Positions 16,178 through 24,578 of a DNA stretch of 48,725 nucleotides are shown here, in pieces. Position numbers and translations under genes: made by a program. Numbering within the stretch: position 1 is the stretch's first letter; the number at the start of each line of letters is the position of its first letter. Source of the DNA: a bacterium (GTDB lineage Bacteria; Patescibacteriota; Minisyncoccia; Phycocordibacterales; Phycocordibacteraceae); contig JAJYHK010000019.1 of assembly GCA_021784815.1 (NCBI GenBank), positions 1-48,725 of the forward strand, in the 5' to 3' direction. The notes under the pieces were generated by a model, which was not told where the DNA came from, did no database searches, and saw nothing but the letters and a program-made list of their open reading frames with translations.

Positions 16178-16852
16178 CCTCTTCGTGCTCGTGGCGGTCG
16201 TCGTTGCAAGTGCGCCCTTTGGGAAGCGCGATTCAAGGTCGCCGAGCGAGGTGAAGCCGTAGGAGGTCTTGCCGTTTATGACGAAGGCCGGGAATTTGGG
16301 CGCGATCTTGCTCATGGCGATCAGCGTCTGGAGCGCGCCGAGATCGAGATTGTAGTCAAAGGAGTATACGCGCAGCGTCGGATAGGTGTCGCGCAGATAC
16401 GAAAGCGCATAGCCCGCCTGATCGCAATTCGCGCAGCTATTGTTCGCGTTGCTGTAGAAGTAGAGGACGGTAACTGGCTTGATGCCGCACGCGGCCGCAA
16501 GCTGTTTGGTGATGAGGTAGTCGCGGATCTCGAGAAGAGAATACTGCTCCTTGAGACGCACGACCTGGGGGTTTGTCGCGCCAAGCTGTCCCTCCTCGTA
16601 AGAAAGCCGGTCGCCGAGGTCGCTCAGTTCGCCAGTAAGCGTCGTTGAGGATGCGGCGCTGTCGCAAGGAGCGGCTTCAAGGAGGGAAAATTGAGTATCG
16701 AGAGAAAGCGTATCGATCGAGAGTTGGTCTTCAATGGCAGAGAGCTGGTTGAGCCGGGAGCGGTTCAGGTAATTCACGGTCAAAACGAGCGTGCCCGCAA
16801 GCACGATCGTGATGCCGAGAGCGATGAGCGCGTTACGGGCGAAAAGCGACAT
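16175..16852 (-). CDS. Membrane-tethered thioredoxin-fold protein with CxxC
   Basis: This 225-aa protein has an N-terminal membrane helix (about residues 8-28), a helical, partly coiled-coil linker (about 30-118) and a thioredoxin-like domain (about 125-220). The sequence VLYFYSNANNSCANCDQAG carries the redox pair C140/C143. FPAFVINGKTSYGF follows, with Pro before the last strands as expected for the cis-Pro region. Cys63 and Cys122 are extra and could pair in the linker. It probably acts outside the membrane as a thiol oxidase, reductase or isomerase for the many Cys-containing surface proteins. The start at 16852 fits a TATCCT box 9 nt upstream. Confidence 0.8.
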   Translation of the reverse strand: MSLFARNALIALGITIVLAGTLVLTVNYLNRSRLNQLSAIEDQLSIDTLSLDTQFSLLEAAPCDSAASSTTLTGELSDLGDRLSYEEGQLGATNPQVVRLKEQYSLLEIRDYLITKQLAAACGIKPVTVLYFYSNANNSCANCDQAGYALSYLRDTYPTLRVYSFDYNLDLGALQTLIAMSKIAPKFPAFVINGKTSYGFTSLGDLESRFPKGALATTTATSTKR

Positions 16853-16891
16853 AGGTACTTGAGGATATGCCAAGCAAAAAGGTGCTGGGGA

Positions 16892-18139
16892 CTAGCGCCA
16901 GGTCGTGCGGGCGCCGCGCGCCACGTGGGACACCGAACGGATAATCCAAATGGGCGCCACGAAGCCATAGAACACGAAGTAGAGCGGGAGGTTGGGGAGG
17001 AGCCGCCCGGGCGTGTTGGAAGCGCGTTTGCCGACGGCCATCCAGGATGCGGTGAGGACGATCATAGCCGTGCCGACGAGTAGGGGGATGGTTACCGGGA
17101 AGTAGAACCAAGAAATCGGGCGAAGGGAGAGGGCGTAGGAGAGCGGCGCGGCCCGCATAACCGATACCGAATGGATGAGCGACTGCGCCGTCTGGAAGAG
17201 GTATAGCGAAAAGACGATAACACTGCCGCCGATCGCGATGATGCCGAGCGGCAGTACGAAAAAGCCAAGTACCGTGTTCTGTCTCGACCAGATGAGATCC
17301 CGGTAGTCGAAAAAGAGATTCCGCATGAAGCCGGTCGTCCAACGGATACGCTGCTTGATGAGTTTGCGCATCGTGGGCGGCCCCTTCGTGTACACACGCG
17401 CGCGGAGCGCGTTGCCGATCTTGTATCCGGCGCGCTGGATGCGCATAGCCATTTCCATGTCTTCGGCGAGATAGGCGTGCTTGAAGGGGCCGAGCTCGTT
17501 AAGCACGCTGCGGCGGTAGAACGAGAACGGACCGGGGGTGACGTAGAGGCCGTTGATCGATGCAAACACGTGGCGCAACGTGATTGCTTGGGCATACTCG
17601 GCATACTGCATGCGCTGGAAGATGGTCTTCGGCTTGTGGATGGACATCGACGCGGTTACCGCAGCAACGTCGGGCGCGTCGAAGGCCGGGATGATCTCGC
17701 GCAGCGCGTCGGGTGCCACGAACGAGTCGGCGTCGAGGAAGCCGATGAACTCGGCGTCACCGGCGTGCTCAAGGCCGTAGTTCATCGCGGTGAACTTGCC
17801 GCCGTTAGGTTTATGGAGCGCGGTTATCTGCGGGTGCTCGGTGTACCGGTCGATGGCGGCAGCAGTGCCGTCGGTCGAGCCGTCGTTCACGAGGACGATC
17901 GATAGTCTGTCGGCAGGGTAGTCAAGCGCGAGGAGCGATTCCACGGTGCCGGCAACCGTCGACTCCTCGTTCCAGCAGGGGACGAGAATAGCGACCTTAG
18001 GCGCTAGGGCCGGGAGCACCGCCGCGGGTGCCTGAGCGCGTTTCGCTCGGGCCGGCGAAGAAAAGAAGGTCACGAGCAAAAACGACTCAAAATAGAGCGC
18101 GAGAAATATAAAAGGGTAGGCAATTACCTCCAGGTTCAT
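16892..18139 (-). CDS. Membrane glycosyltransferase, family GT2 (processive type)
   Basis: This 415-aa protein has an N-terminal helix (about residues 5-26), a GT2 catalytic domain and three or four C-terminal helices. Catalytic signatures are VLVNDGSTDGT (D86 region), FLDADS (D136/D138, metal and UDP-sugar binding), AED (E226/D227, general base) and QRIRW (263-267, the acceptor/processivity motif of hyaluronan, cellulose and PNAG synthases). It should polymerise or transfer a sugar from UDP-sugar at the inner membrane face, perhaps building exopolysaccharide. The acceptor and sugar cannot be inferred. It is separated by 36 bp from the divergent pheS and by 39 bp from the following thioredoxin-like gene. 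Confidence 0.9.
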   Translation of the reverse strand: MNLEVIAYPFIFLALYFESFLLVTFFSSPARAKRAQAPAAVLPALAPKVAILVPCWNEESTVAGTVESLLALDYPADRLSIVLVNDGSTDGTAAAIDRYTEHPQITALHKPNGGKFTAMNYGLEHAGDAEFIGFLDADSFVAPDALREIIPAFDAPDVAAVTASMSIHKPKTIFQRMQYAEYAQAITLRHVFASINGLYVTPGPFSFYRRSVLNELGPFKHAYLAEDMEMAMRIQRAGYKIGNALRARVYTKGPPTMRKLIKQRIRWTTGFMRNLFFDYRDLIWSRQNTVLGFFVLPLGIIAIGGSVIVFSLYLFQTAQSLIHSVSVMRAAPLSYALSLRPISWFYFPVTIPLLVGTAMIVLTASWMAVGKRASNTPGRLLPNLPLYFVFYGFVAPIWIIRSVSHVARGARTTWR

Positions 18140-18149
18140 ACTTGGCCAA

Positions 18150-18170
18150 AGTATAGCATTTTGCTATGCT
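18150..18170. promoter_or_regulatory. Overlapping divergent promoters of GT2 and pheS
   Basis: On the minus strand TATACT (18150-18155) lies 10 nt before the GT2 start; on the plus strand TATGCT (18165-18170) lies 8 nt before pheS. They are joined by the palindrome ATAGCATTTTGCTAT, so the two promoters are only about 10 bp apart and may compete. Confidence 0.6.
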
Positions 18171-18178
18171 TTTTCCCA

Positions 18179-18919
18179 ATGGCAACTGAAGCGGGCCGTC
18201 TGCATCCGATAAGCGTCGCCCAGCGCGATATCGCCGGGATTTTCGGCCGCATGGGCTTTGGTATCGCATACGGCCCCGAACTCGAAGACGAGTTCCATAA
18301 CTTCGGTGCGCTCAACGTGCCCGAAGATCATCCGTCGCGCGACATGCAGGACACGTTCTGGACGAAAGAACCATCTCCGCGCGTGCCGCGTACCCATACG
18401 ACCTCGGTCACCATCCGCGAGCTCGAAAAAATGGCCAAAGACGGTCGTACCGCAGCAAGGATGATTAACCCCGGCAAAGTTTTTCGCAACGAAGCGACCG
18501 ATGCGACGCATGAGGCGCAGTTCTATCAGCTCGACGGTTTCGCGGTGGGGCCGGTCGGTACGGTGACGCTCGCGCATTTGAAAGGTACGCTCGAGCGTTT
18601 CTATCGCGAGTACCTCGGAGCGCAGTCGAAGGTGCGTTTCCGCCCCTCCTTCTTCGGCTTCACCGAACCTTCGGTCGAGGTGGATGCGTGGTACGAGGCG
18701 CCTGGCAAAGAGGGAAGGTGGCTCGAAATGAACGGCGCAGGCATGCTCCATCCGAAGGTGATTGCCGCCGCCGGGCTCGATCCGCAAAAGATTGCAGGCT
18801 TTGCGTTCGGCGGCGGCCTCGAGCGTATGCTCATGGTGAAGTACGGCATTCCCGACGTGCGCCTTTTCCATAGCGGCGACGTTCGCTTCGTCTACGCGTT
18901 TGACCAGAAAGAAGTCTAG
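18179..18919 (+). CDS. pheS: Phenylalanyl-tRNA synthetase alpha subunit, lacking the N-terminal coiled coil
   Basis: This 246-aa protein is the PheS catalytic core: it begins GRLHPISVAQRDIAGIFGRMGF, then DMQDTFW, RTHTTSVTIREL, KVFRNEATDATHEAQFYQLDGFAVG (motif 2), RFRPSFFGFTEPSVEVDAW and the class II motif 3 GGGLERMLMVKYGI. It charges tRNA-Phe together with PheT. The usual N-terminal coiled coil of about 80-100 residues, which in bacterial PheRS contacts tRNA, is absent. No such sequence lies upstream in frame, because the promoter is immediately before the start. pheT follows after 1 nt. Confidence 0.94.
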   Translation: MATEAGRLHPISVAQRDIAGIFGRMGFGIAYGPELEDEFHNFGALNVPEDHPSRDMQDTFWTKEPSPRVPRTHTTSVTIRELEKMAKDGRTAARMINPGKVFRNEATDATHEAQFYQLDGFAVGPVGTVTLAHLKGTLERFYREYLGAQSKVRFRPSFFGFTEPSVEVDAWYEAPGKEGRWLEMNGAGMLHPKVIAAAGLDPQKIAGFAFGGGLERMLMVKYGIPDVRLFHSGDVRFVYAFDQKEV

Positions 18920-18920
18920 T

Positions 18921-20753
18921 ATGAAAGTCTCGCGGAAATGGCTACAAAAGTATTTTGACAAGGAACTTCCGTCGGGGCAGGCGCTTGCCGACGCGTTCAC
19001 CTTCCATTCCTTCGAGGTGGACGAGCACGAGGGCGATCTGCTCGATTTAAAAGTGCTGCCGGACCGCGCCGGGTACGCGCTCAGCCACCGCGGGGTGGCG
19101 AGCGAGCTTGCGGCGGCGCTCGGTACGCCGCTCAAAACGGATCCGTTGCGCGCGGCGTTGCCGCAATGGCCGAGATCGAAAGAACTTTCCGTCACTGTTG
19201 ATGATTCGAAAAAGTGCGTGCGGTACGTCGGCGCGGTAGTGAAGGGCGTCAAGGTTGGCCCATCGCCTGCCTGGCTTAAAGACGCGCTCGAATCAGTCGG
19301 CCAGCGCTCCATCAATAACATCGTCGACGCGACCAATTACGTCATGCTCGATATCGGTCAACCGCTTCACGCGTTTGATGCGGGGAAACTGCGCAAAGAC
19401 GCAGCGGGAAAGCTAAACATAACTGTACGGCTTGCGCGCGCGGACGAACGCATCACGACGCTCTCAGGCGACGCCTGCGAGCTCGATCCCAAGCAGGTGC
19501 TCATTGTCGATGCGAACGCGGACGCGCCGATTGGCATTGCCGGCGTAAAGGGAGGCAAGGCTGCGGAGGTCGACGCGAGCACGACTGACCTCGTCATTGA
19601 GGCCGCAACCTTCGACGGGCCGACGACGCGCAGGACCGCCCAGAAGCTCAAGCTTTTTACCGATGCCTCGCTCCGTTTCCAGAATCGTCCGTCGCCCGAG
19701 CTTGCTGCCTATGGCATGCGCGACGTGCTCGCACTCATTCAGGAAATTGCGGGTGGGGAGATCGAAGGCGTTGTAGACGTGTATCCGAGCCCGGTTGAGC
19801 CAAAGCCGGTCTCTATTTTACTCGAGCGCATTAACAGCCTGCTCGGCTCATCGTTTACTGCCGAGGAAGTTTCAGATGCGTTCAATCGGCTTGGCTTCGG
19901 GATTCGCGTGGCAAACTCGACGAAAGGTGGAAGCGTATCATTTACGATATTACCGCCATTTGAACGCACCGACATCGTTATCTCGGAAGACCTCGTAGAA
20001 GAAGTGGGGCGTATCCTCGGCTACGACCGCTTGCTGCCCGCGGAGGTGCCGCCCCTTTCCGGGCAACCAGACCAGGCGCGCTTCCGCGGTGTTGAGCGCA
20101 TGAAGGATCAGCTCGTGGAGCAGGGCTTCATTGAGGTTTCGACGCAGGCATTTATCAAAAAGGGCGATATCATGCTTGCTAATCCGCTCGATAAGAAAAA
20201 GCCGGCGCTGCGTACCTCGCTCAAGGAGAACCTCGATAAAGCACTCGCACAAGCGCGGCATTACGCGCCCCTGGTGCTTGCGCCCGGCCAAAAACCGAGG
20301 CTGTTCGAGGTCGGCTCCGTTTTCCAAAAAGAGGGCGAGTATGTCGAGTTGCGCATGACCGAGACCGTGAAAGCGTGGGGCGACAACTTCCCGACGGTCG
20401 ACAACCTCTCCAAAGCAAATCTCGAGGAATACGGAAAAAACTATCAGCCTAAGCGGTACGAGCTTGGGCCGTTCAAGCCATTTTCCCAGTACCCGTTTAT
20501 CACGCGCGATGTTGCCGCGTGGGCACCGGAGGGCGCGACTGCGGAGTCGACGTTCGAGTCTATAAAAAACGCCGCAGGCGACCTGCTCGCGCGTCTCGAA
20601 CTTCTTGACTACTTCGAGAAAGACGGCCGTATTTCGTACGCGTATCGCCTCATTTTCCAATCCTTCGAGCGCACGCTTACCGACGAAGAGGCTAATACAG
20701 CCATGGAGCGCGTCTCCAAGGCGCTTGAAAACGCCGGCTACGAGGTTCGTTAG
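18921..20753 (+). CDS. pheT: Phenylalanyl-tRNA synthetase beta subunit, reduced
   Basis: This 610-aa protein (usual 780-800) is PheT. The N-terminus MKVSRKWLQKYF runs after only about 45 residues into DLKVLPDRAGYALSHRGVASELAA, so the EMAP/OB-fold tRNA-binding insert is missing. Present are the B3/B4 editing-type region (VDATNYVMLDIGQPLHAFDA), the B5 domain, a shortened catalytic-like core and a C-terminal FDX-ACB anticodon-binding domain (PFSQYPFITRDVAAWAPEGAT to the end). It starts 1 nt after the pheS stop. Together with the short PheS this would be a minimal PheRS. Confidence 0.94.
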   Translation: MKVSRKWLQKYFDKELPSGQALADAFTFHSFEVDEHEGDLLDLKVLPDRAGYALSHRGVASELAAALGTPLKTDPLRAALPQWPRSKELSVTVDDSKKCVRYVGAVVKGVKVGPSPAWLKDALESVGQRSINNIVDATNYVMLDIGQPLHAFDAGKLRKDAAGKLNITVRLARADERITTLSGDACELDPKQVLIVDANADAPIGIAGVKGGKAAEVDASTTDLVIEAATFDGPTTRRTAQKLKLFTDASLRFQNRPSPELAAYGMRDVLALIQEIAGGEIEGVVDVYPSPVEPKPVSILLERINSLLGSSFTAEEVSDAFNRLGFGIRVANSTKGGSVSFTILPPFERTDIVISEDLVEEVGRILGYDRLLPAEVPPLSGQPDQARFRGVERMKDQLVEQGFIEVSTQAFIKKGDIMLANPLDKKKPALRTSLKENLDKALAQARHYAPLVLAPGQKPRLFEVGSVFQKEGEYVELRMTETVKAWGDNFPTVDNLSKANLEEYGKNYQPKRYELGPFKPFSQYPFITRDVAAWAPEGATAESTFESIKNAAGDLLARLELLDYFEKDGRISYAYRLIFQSFERTLTDEEANTAMERVSKALENAGYEVR

Positions 20754-20780
20754 ACCAGAGAAACCGAGCGTCTTTTGTGC

Positions 20781-20786
20781 TATACT
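20781..20786 (+). promoter_or_regulatory. -10 element of gyrB
   Basis: TATACT lies 26 nt before the ATG at 20813, so this gene would have a leader of about 20 nt, unlike most genes here. No Shine-Dalgarno sequence is visible in it. Confidence 0.5.
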
Positions 20787-20812
20787 GGAAAAGCCTCACT
20801 GGCGCATTTTTT

Positions 20813-22876
20813 ATGGCCAAAGCCGCTGAAAAAGCCCCCAAAAGCGCATACGACGCTTCCTCCATCCAGGTGCTCGAAGGCCTTGAACCGGTCCGCAAGC
20901 GTCCGGGCATGTACATCGGGACCACGGGTCCCGAGGGTCTCCACCACCTCATTTGGGAAATCTTCGACAATAGCCGCGACGAAGCGATGGCCGGCCGTTG
21001 CGACGACATCGAGGTGGCGCTCCTGCCGGACGGCTGGGTGCGCGTCGCCGACAACGGCAACGGCATCCCGGTCGGCATCCACCCTAAAACCAAAGTCTCT
21101 GCGCTTGAGACCATCATGACGACGCTCCACGCGGGCGGCAAGTTCGACAACAATGCGTACAAAGTCTCGGGCGGTCTTCATGGCGTGGGCGCCTCGGTCG
21201 TGAATGCGCTCTCGGAAGAAGCGCGGGTCGTTGTACATCAAGATGGCGGCATGCACCTACAGGAGTACAAAATCGGCGTACCCCAAGCGAAGGTGAAGAA
21301 GGTCGGTACGACCAGTGCGCACGGGACGATTACGCTTTTCAGGCCGGACGACACGATTTTCAAAGAGGGAATCGTTTGGAACTGGGATAAAATCGTGGCT
21401 CACCTGCGCCAGCAGGCGTACCTCGTAAAGGGGACGCGCGTTGCGGTGTATGACGCGCGCGAGCATCAAGAGGCGTTTGAGACGGAGACGCCGATGCTAC
21501 GCGATCTCAGTATTAACGCGCCCTCGATGACCTTCTACTTTGAAGGGGGTCTTCGCTCGCTCGTGGCGTTCTACAACAAACACCAAACGCCGATTCATAA
21601 GAACATTTTCTACGTCGACAAGGAGCAGGAAGGCGTACAGGTTGAAGTGGCATTTCAGTACGTAGACGACATCACGCCGCGCATCACCGCCTTTGCCAAC
21701 AACACGTACAACAGCGAGGGCGGCACGCATATCACCGGTTTTAAGACCGCGCTTACGCGCTCGCTTAACACATACGGCCGTGCGGTGAACATCATCAAAG
21801 AGAAAGACGAGAACTTCACGGGCGACGACGTACTCGAGGGCATTACCGCGGTCGTGTCGGTAAAATTACCTGAAATCCAGTTCGAAGGGCAAACCAAGGC
21901 GAAGCTCGGCTCGACCGAAGCGACGAGCGCGGTGGCGAGCGTCTTTGGCGAAGCACTTCAGGCTTTTCTCGAGGAGAATCCCGACGATGCTAAGGCAATC
22001 GTCAACAAGGTCTTGCTCGCGCTCAAGGCGCGCAAGGCGGCGAAGGCGGCGAAGGACTCGGTGCTCCGCAAGGGCGCGTTAGAGGGCATGACGCTCCCAG
22101 GCAAGCTCGCGGATTGCCAGGTGAAGAACGCCGAGGAAGGGGAGCTTTTCATCGTGGAGGGCGACAGCGCCGGCGGTTCAAGCAAGCAGGGGCGCGATCG
22201 CCGTACGCAGGCAATCCTCCCGCTGCGCGGCAAGATCTTAAATGTCGAGCGCGCGCGCATCGACCGCATGCTCGCCTCGGCCGAGATTCGAGCGCTCGTG
22301 GTCGCGCTCGGCACGGCAATCGGTGACGTGTTCGATATTTCAAAGCTCCGCTACCATAAACTCATTCTCGCGACGGATGCTGATGTTGACGGCGCGCACA
22401 TTCGCACGCTGCTGCTCACGCTTCTGTACCGCCATTTCCGGCCGATTATCGAAGGCGGGTTCGTGTACATCGCCCAGCCGCCGCTCTACAAGATCTCAAG
22501 GGGGAAAACGGTCGCCTATGCGTACTCTGATCCCGAGAAGGACAAGGTGCTCAAAGAGCTGGGCGTTGCGCCGAGCGAGTTGGAGGAAGCCGAGCCTTCA
22601 GAGAGCCCTGTACCAGAGGCCGAAGCAGCCGAAGAAGCCGAATCGAGAAAGAAAGCCCCGCGCGCGAGCGTGCAGCGTTATAAAGGCCTCGGCGAAATGA
22701 ATCCGAGCGAGCTGTGGGAGACGACCATGGACCCGGCCCGTCGCGTCTTAAAACGCGTCACCATTGAGGACGCTGAGGCAGCCGATCGCATCTTCGACAT
22801 CCTCATGGGCACTGACGTTGCGAGCCGCAAGAGCTTCATTCAAAGCAACGCGAAGTTGGCGACGCTCGACGTGTAG
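20813..22876 (+). CDS. gyrB: DNA gyrase subunit B
   Basis: This 687-aa protein is the ATPase/TOPRIM subunit of gyrase. It has the GHKL ATP site (VRKRPGMYIGTTGPEGLHHLIWEIFDNSRDEA, DNGNGIP, GGLHGVGASVVNALS), a transducer domain, a TOPRIM region (FIVEGDSAGGSSKQGRDRRTQAILPLRGKILN and LATDADVDGAHI with the metal-binding DxD) and the C-terminal QRYKGLGEMNPSELWETTMDP. A short Glu/Ala/Pro-rich insert (about residues 590-620) precedes QRYKGLGEM. MAKAAEK at 20813 is the natural start. Its TAG stop is built into the left arm of a 25-bp hairpin. Confidence 0.96.
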   Translation: MAKAAEKAPKSAYDASSIQVLEGLEPVRKRPGMYIGTTGPEGLHHLIWEIFDNSRDEAMAGRCDDIEVALLPDGWVRVADNGNGIPVGIHPKTKVSALETIMTTLHAGGKFDNNAYKVSGGLHGVGASVVNALSEEARVVVHQDGGMHLQEYKIGVPQAKVKKVGTTSAHGTITLFRPDDTIFKEGIVWNWDKIVAHLRQQAYLVKGTRVAVYDAREHQEAFETETPMLRDLSINAPSMTFYFEGGLRSLVAFYNKHQTPIHKNIFYVDKEQEGVQVEVAFQYVDDITPRITAFANNTYNSEGGTHITGFKTALTRSLNTYGRAVNIIKEKDENFTGDDVLEGITAVVSVKLPEIQFEGQTKAKLGSTEATSAVASVFGEALQAFLEENPDDAKAIVNKVLLALKARKAAKAAKDSVLRKGALEGMTLPGKLADCQVKNAEEGELFIVEGDSAGGSSKQGRDRRTQAILPLRGKILNVERARIDRMLASAEIRALVVALGTAIGDVFDISKLRYHKLILATDADVDGAHIRTLLLTLLYRHFRPIIEGGFVYIAQPPLYKISRGKTVAYAYSDPEKDKVLKELGVAPSELEEAEPSESPVPEAEAAEEAESRKKAPRASVQRYKGLGEMNPSELWETTMDPARRVLKRVTIEDAEAADRIFDILMGTDVASRKSFIQSNAKLATLDV

Positions 22877-22928
22877 CAAACGCAAAAGGCGCCGCGGCAC
22901 TGGCCGCGGCGCCTTTTGCGTTTGCTAC
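22873..22928. terminator. Long bidirectional terminator hairpin shared by gyrB and the converging gene
   Basis: A perfect 25-bp inverted repeat (22873-22897 and 22904-22928) with a 6-nt loop contains A4 and T4 tracts on the two sides. The gyrB stop TAG (22874-22876) and the minus-strand gene's stop (22925-22927) sit at mirror positions within the arms. Confidence 0.92.
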
Positions 22929-23713
22929 GACCCGAGAATGGTGATTTGCGCCGTCGCCGTGTCGTTCGTACTGTTTGACTCGGTGATGCCGTTGTCGTAA
23001 TTGGCGGTAATGGTAATGGTCTTGTTGGTGCCAGGGAGCGGCTCGCTAAAGCCGAGCGTGTAGTCAATATAGTCGCCCGGATTGAGGCTCTGCTGCGGCA
23101 CCGACTGGTAGAGATAGTTCGTTGCCGTCGGAATCGAGGCGCTGAAGCGCCAGGGCTGGGCTACATTGGTTCCTGCGTTCTTTACGGTGAACTTCACCGC
23201 AGGAATAGCGCCGTGCGGTACCGTAGTGGCGGCCACGAACGAACTCGTCGAGCTCGAGGTCAGGTAGCCGACCGCGTCGATGGTGACCGTAAGATCGGGG
23301 AGGCCGTAGTAGGAGGGCTGGCCGCTGCCGATTTCCTGCGTGCTGGTGCTCCGGAGGCCGGGCTTGCGGGCGATGACGCCGGAACCGGTTCCCGCGGATT
23401 GCCCGCCCATGCGCACGGGGACGGTATGCGTCGCTGGTTTCGACGGTGTCGAGATCGTTGCAGTCGTGGTGCTCATTGTCGGCGTGGTCGAGGCGCTCGG
23501 TACGACTGCAAGCTTGTTGGACGGGGAATTGTTCGGAATAAAGATAGATCCGATGTACGTTGCGGCAGAACCAAGCCGGCCAACCGCGGTCGGCACGTAT
23601 CGAGAGAGGTAAATAGCGAGCCACATGCCAAGTGCCACGAGGGCGACAAAGCCGACAATGGCAAGTCCGCGGGTTGCCGCTTGGCGGCCGGGGGTGGTGG
23701 TTTCCGTGTCCAT
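22925..23713 (-). CDS. N-terminally anchored extracytoplasmic protein with CARDB-like domain
   Basis: This 262-aa protein has a short cytoplasmic N-terminus, one membrane helix (about residues 18-38, LAIVGFVALVALGMWLAIYL), a long Ser/Thr/Pro-rich spacer (about 60-130) and a C-terminal beta-sandwich (about 140-262). The sequence LPDLTVTIDAVGY, the following IPAVKFTVKNAGTNVA, and PGDYIDYTLGF then ITANYDNGITESNSTNDTATAQITI match the CARDB/Ig-like pattern (PDL-start, V-x-N-x-G, Asp-x-x-N-x-V-x-E-x-x-E-x-N-N-like end). It is probably a cell-surface protein. The start was placed at 23713 as this gives a conventional N-terminus after the divergent promoter. It shares its promoter region with the sortase gene. 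Confidence 0.75.
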   Translation of the reverse strand: MDTETTTPGRQAATRGLAIVGFVALVALGMWLAIYLSRYVPTAVGRLGSAATYIGSIFIPNNSPSNKLAVVPSASTTPTMSTTTATISTPSKPATHTVPVRMGGQSAGTGSGVIARKPGLRSTSTQEIGSGQPSYYGLPDLTVTIDAVGYLTSSSTSSFVAATTVPHGAIPAVKFTVKNAGTNVAQPWRFSASIPTATNYLYQSVPQQSLNPGDYIDYTLGFSEPLPGTNKTITITANYDNGITESNSTNDTATAQITILGS

Positions 23714-23752
23714 AGTGTGGGGTATCCAATACATAACACGCTGCACTTTATT

Positions 23753-23797
23753 TGTCAAATTTCGGAACTTGACAGATACCTACAGATAGTGTATTCA
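23753..23797. promoter_or_regulatory. Divergent promoters with back-to-back -35 boxes
   Basis: On plus, TTGACA (23769-23774) is followed after 17 nt by TATTCA (23792-23797), 13 nt before the sortase ATG. On minus, TTGACA (complement of 23753-23758) faces the CARDB-like gene, with TATGTA 17 nt further. These are the best -35 matches in the window, and the two -35 boxes form an inverted repeat. Confidence 0.65.
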
Positions 23798-23810
23798 TGG
23801 GCAAGACGAT

Positions 23811-24485
23811 ATGGACCGAGCGGTACACATAGCCGCCGCCTTTGTGCGGGCGTCGCGTAAGGCGTGGGCGTACAAGTGGCGCTTTTCCGCGCTTTTTGTG
23901 CTCATGTTTATCGGGAGCCTCTGGCTGCTTAGCCAGCTTGGCCTCTTGCCGGATCCGCCCAAGCCTGCCCCGCCGATGACGGTCGCGACGAGCGCGCCGA
24001 GTGTCACGCTCTCGACTTCTGCGCCGCAACAGTCGCCAGAGGAGCCGGTCAAGATCACGATCCCGGCGATCAATCTCGCTGCGAACGTTTCGGACCCGAC
24101 TACGACAAACCTCGAAGTGCTTGACCAGCTCCTTCTCAAAGGCGCGGTCCGATTTCCGACCTCGGCGCTCCTCGGAGAGAACGGCAACGTGGTCATCTTC
24201 GGGCACTCGAGCTACCTGCCGATAGTGTACAATCCGGCCTATAAGACATTCGACGGGATCCAAAAGCTCACGACCGGCGACCTCATTACGGTGTATTCCG
24301 CTGACCGCGCCTACGAGTATGCCGTGCGAATGGTGCAGCGGGAGAACGCGACCGAAGCGGCGATTCCGCTCTCGGTCACGGGCCGGGTGCTCACACTCTC
24401 GACCTGCAACGTATTCGGGCAGAAGTCGGACCGGTTCGTGGTGACCGCAGATTTTGTGGGCAGTCATCCGATCACGACCTCGTAA
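23811..24485 (+). CDS. Sortase (cysteine transpeptidase)
   Basis: This 224-aa protein has a cytoplasmic N-terminus, a membrane helix (about residues 25-45), a Pro/Ser/Thr spacer and a sortase domain from about 78. The catalytic triad is visible: H132 in VVIFGHSSY, C199 in LTLSTCN and R208 in SDRFVV. It should cleave LPxTG-like signals and join surface proteins to a nucleophile, either the cell wall or another pilin-like subunit. The likely substrate is the 1060-aa repeat protein 1.2 kb downstream, which has IPYTG before a membrane helix. The class (D/E-like rather than A) is uncertain. Confidence 0.9.
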   Translation: MDRAVHIAAAFVRASRKAWAYKWRFSALFVLMFIGSLWLLSQLGLLPDPPKPAPPMTVATSAPSVTLSTSAPQQSPEEPVKITIPAINLAANVSDPTTTNLEVLDQLLLKGAVRFPTSALLGENGNVVIFGHSSYLPIVYNPAYKTFDGIQKLTTGDLITVYSADRAYEYAVRMVQRENATEAAIPLSVTGRVLTLSTCNVFGQKSDRFVVTADFVGSHPITTS

Positions 24486-24578
24486 GGGGATCGTGGCCGG
24501 ATCGCTTTTCGCAAGTGCGAAGCGAAACTGAACCTTGAACCGCCGCAGCAATGCGGCTCAACAGAGGAGGACGCGACA
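24486..24578 (+). promoter_or_regulatory. Leader with two hairpins and Shine-Dalgarno before the gene at 24579
   Basis: Two small hairpins (CGCTTTTCGC/GCGAAGCG near 24506-24527 and GCCGC/GCGGC near 24541-24555) precede GAGGAGGA (about 24564-24571), a near-perfect Shine-Dalgarno 8 nt before a TTG start. This is unlike the leaderless, SD-free genes around it. Confidence 0.55.

Noticed and set aside
24504-24555. Riboswitch in the leader of the gene at 24579
   Set aside because: Only two small separate hairpins are present, with no known aptamer core; it was kept as a leader description.
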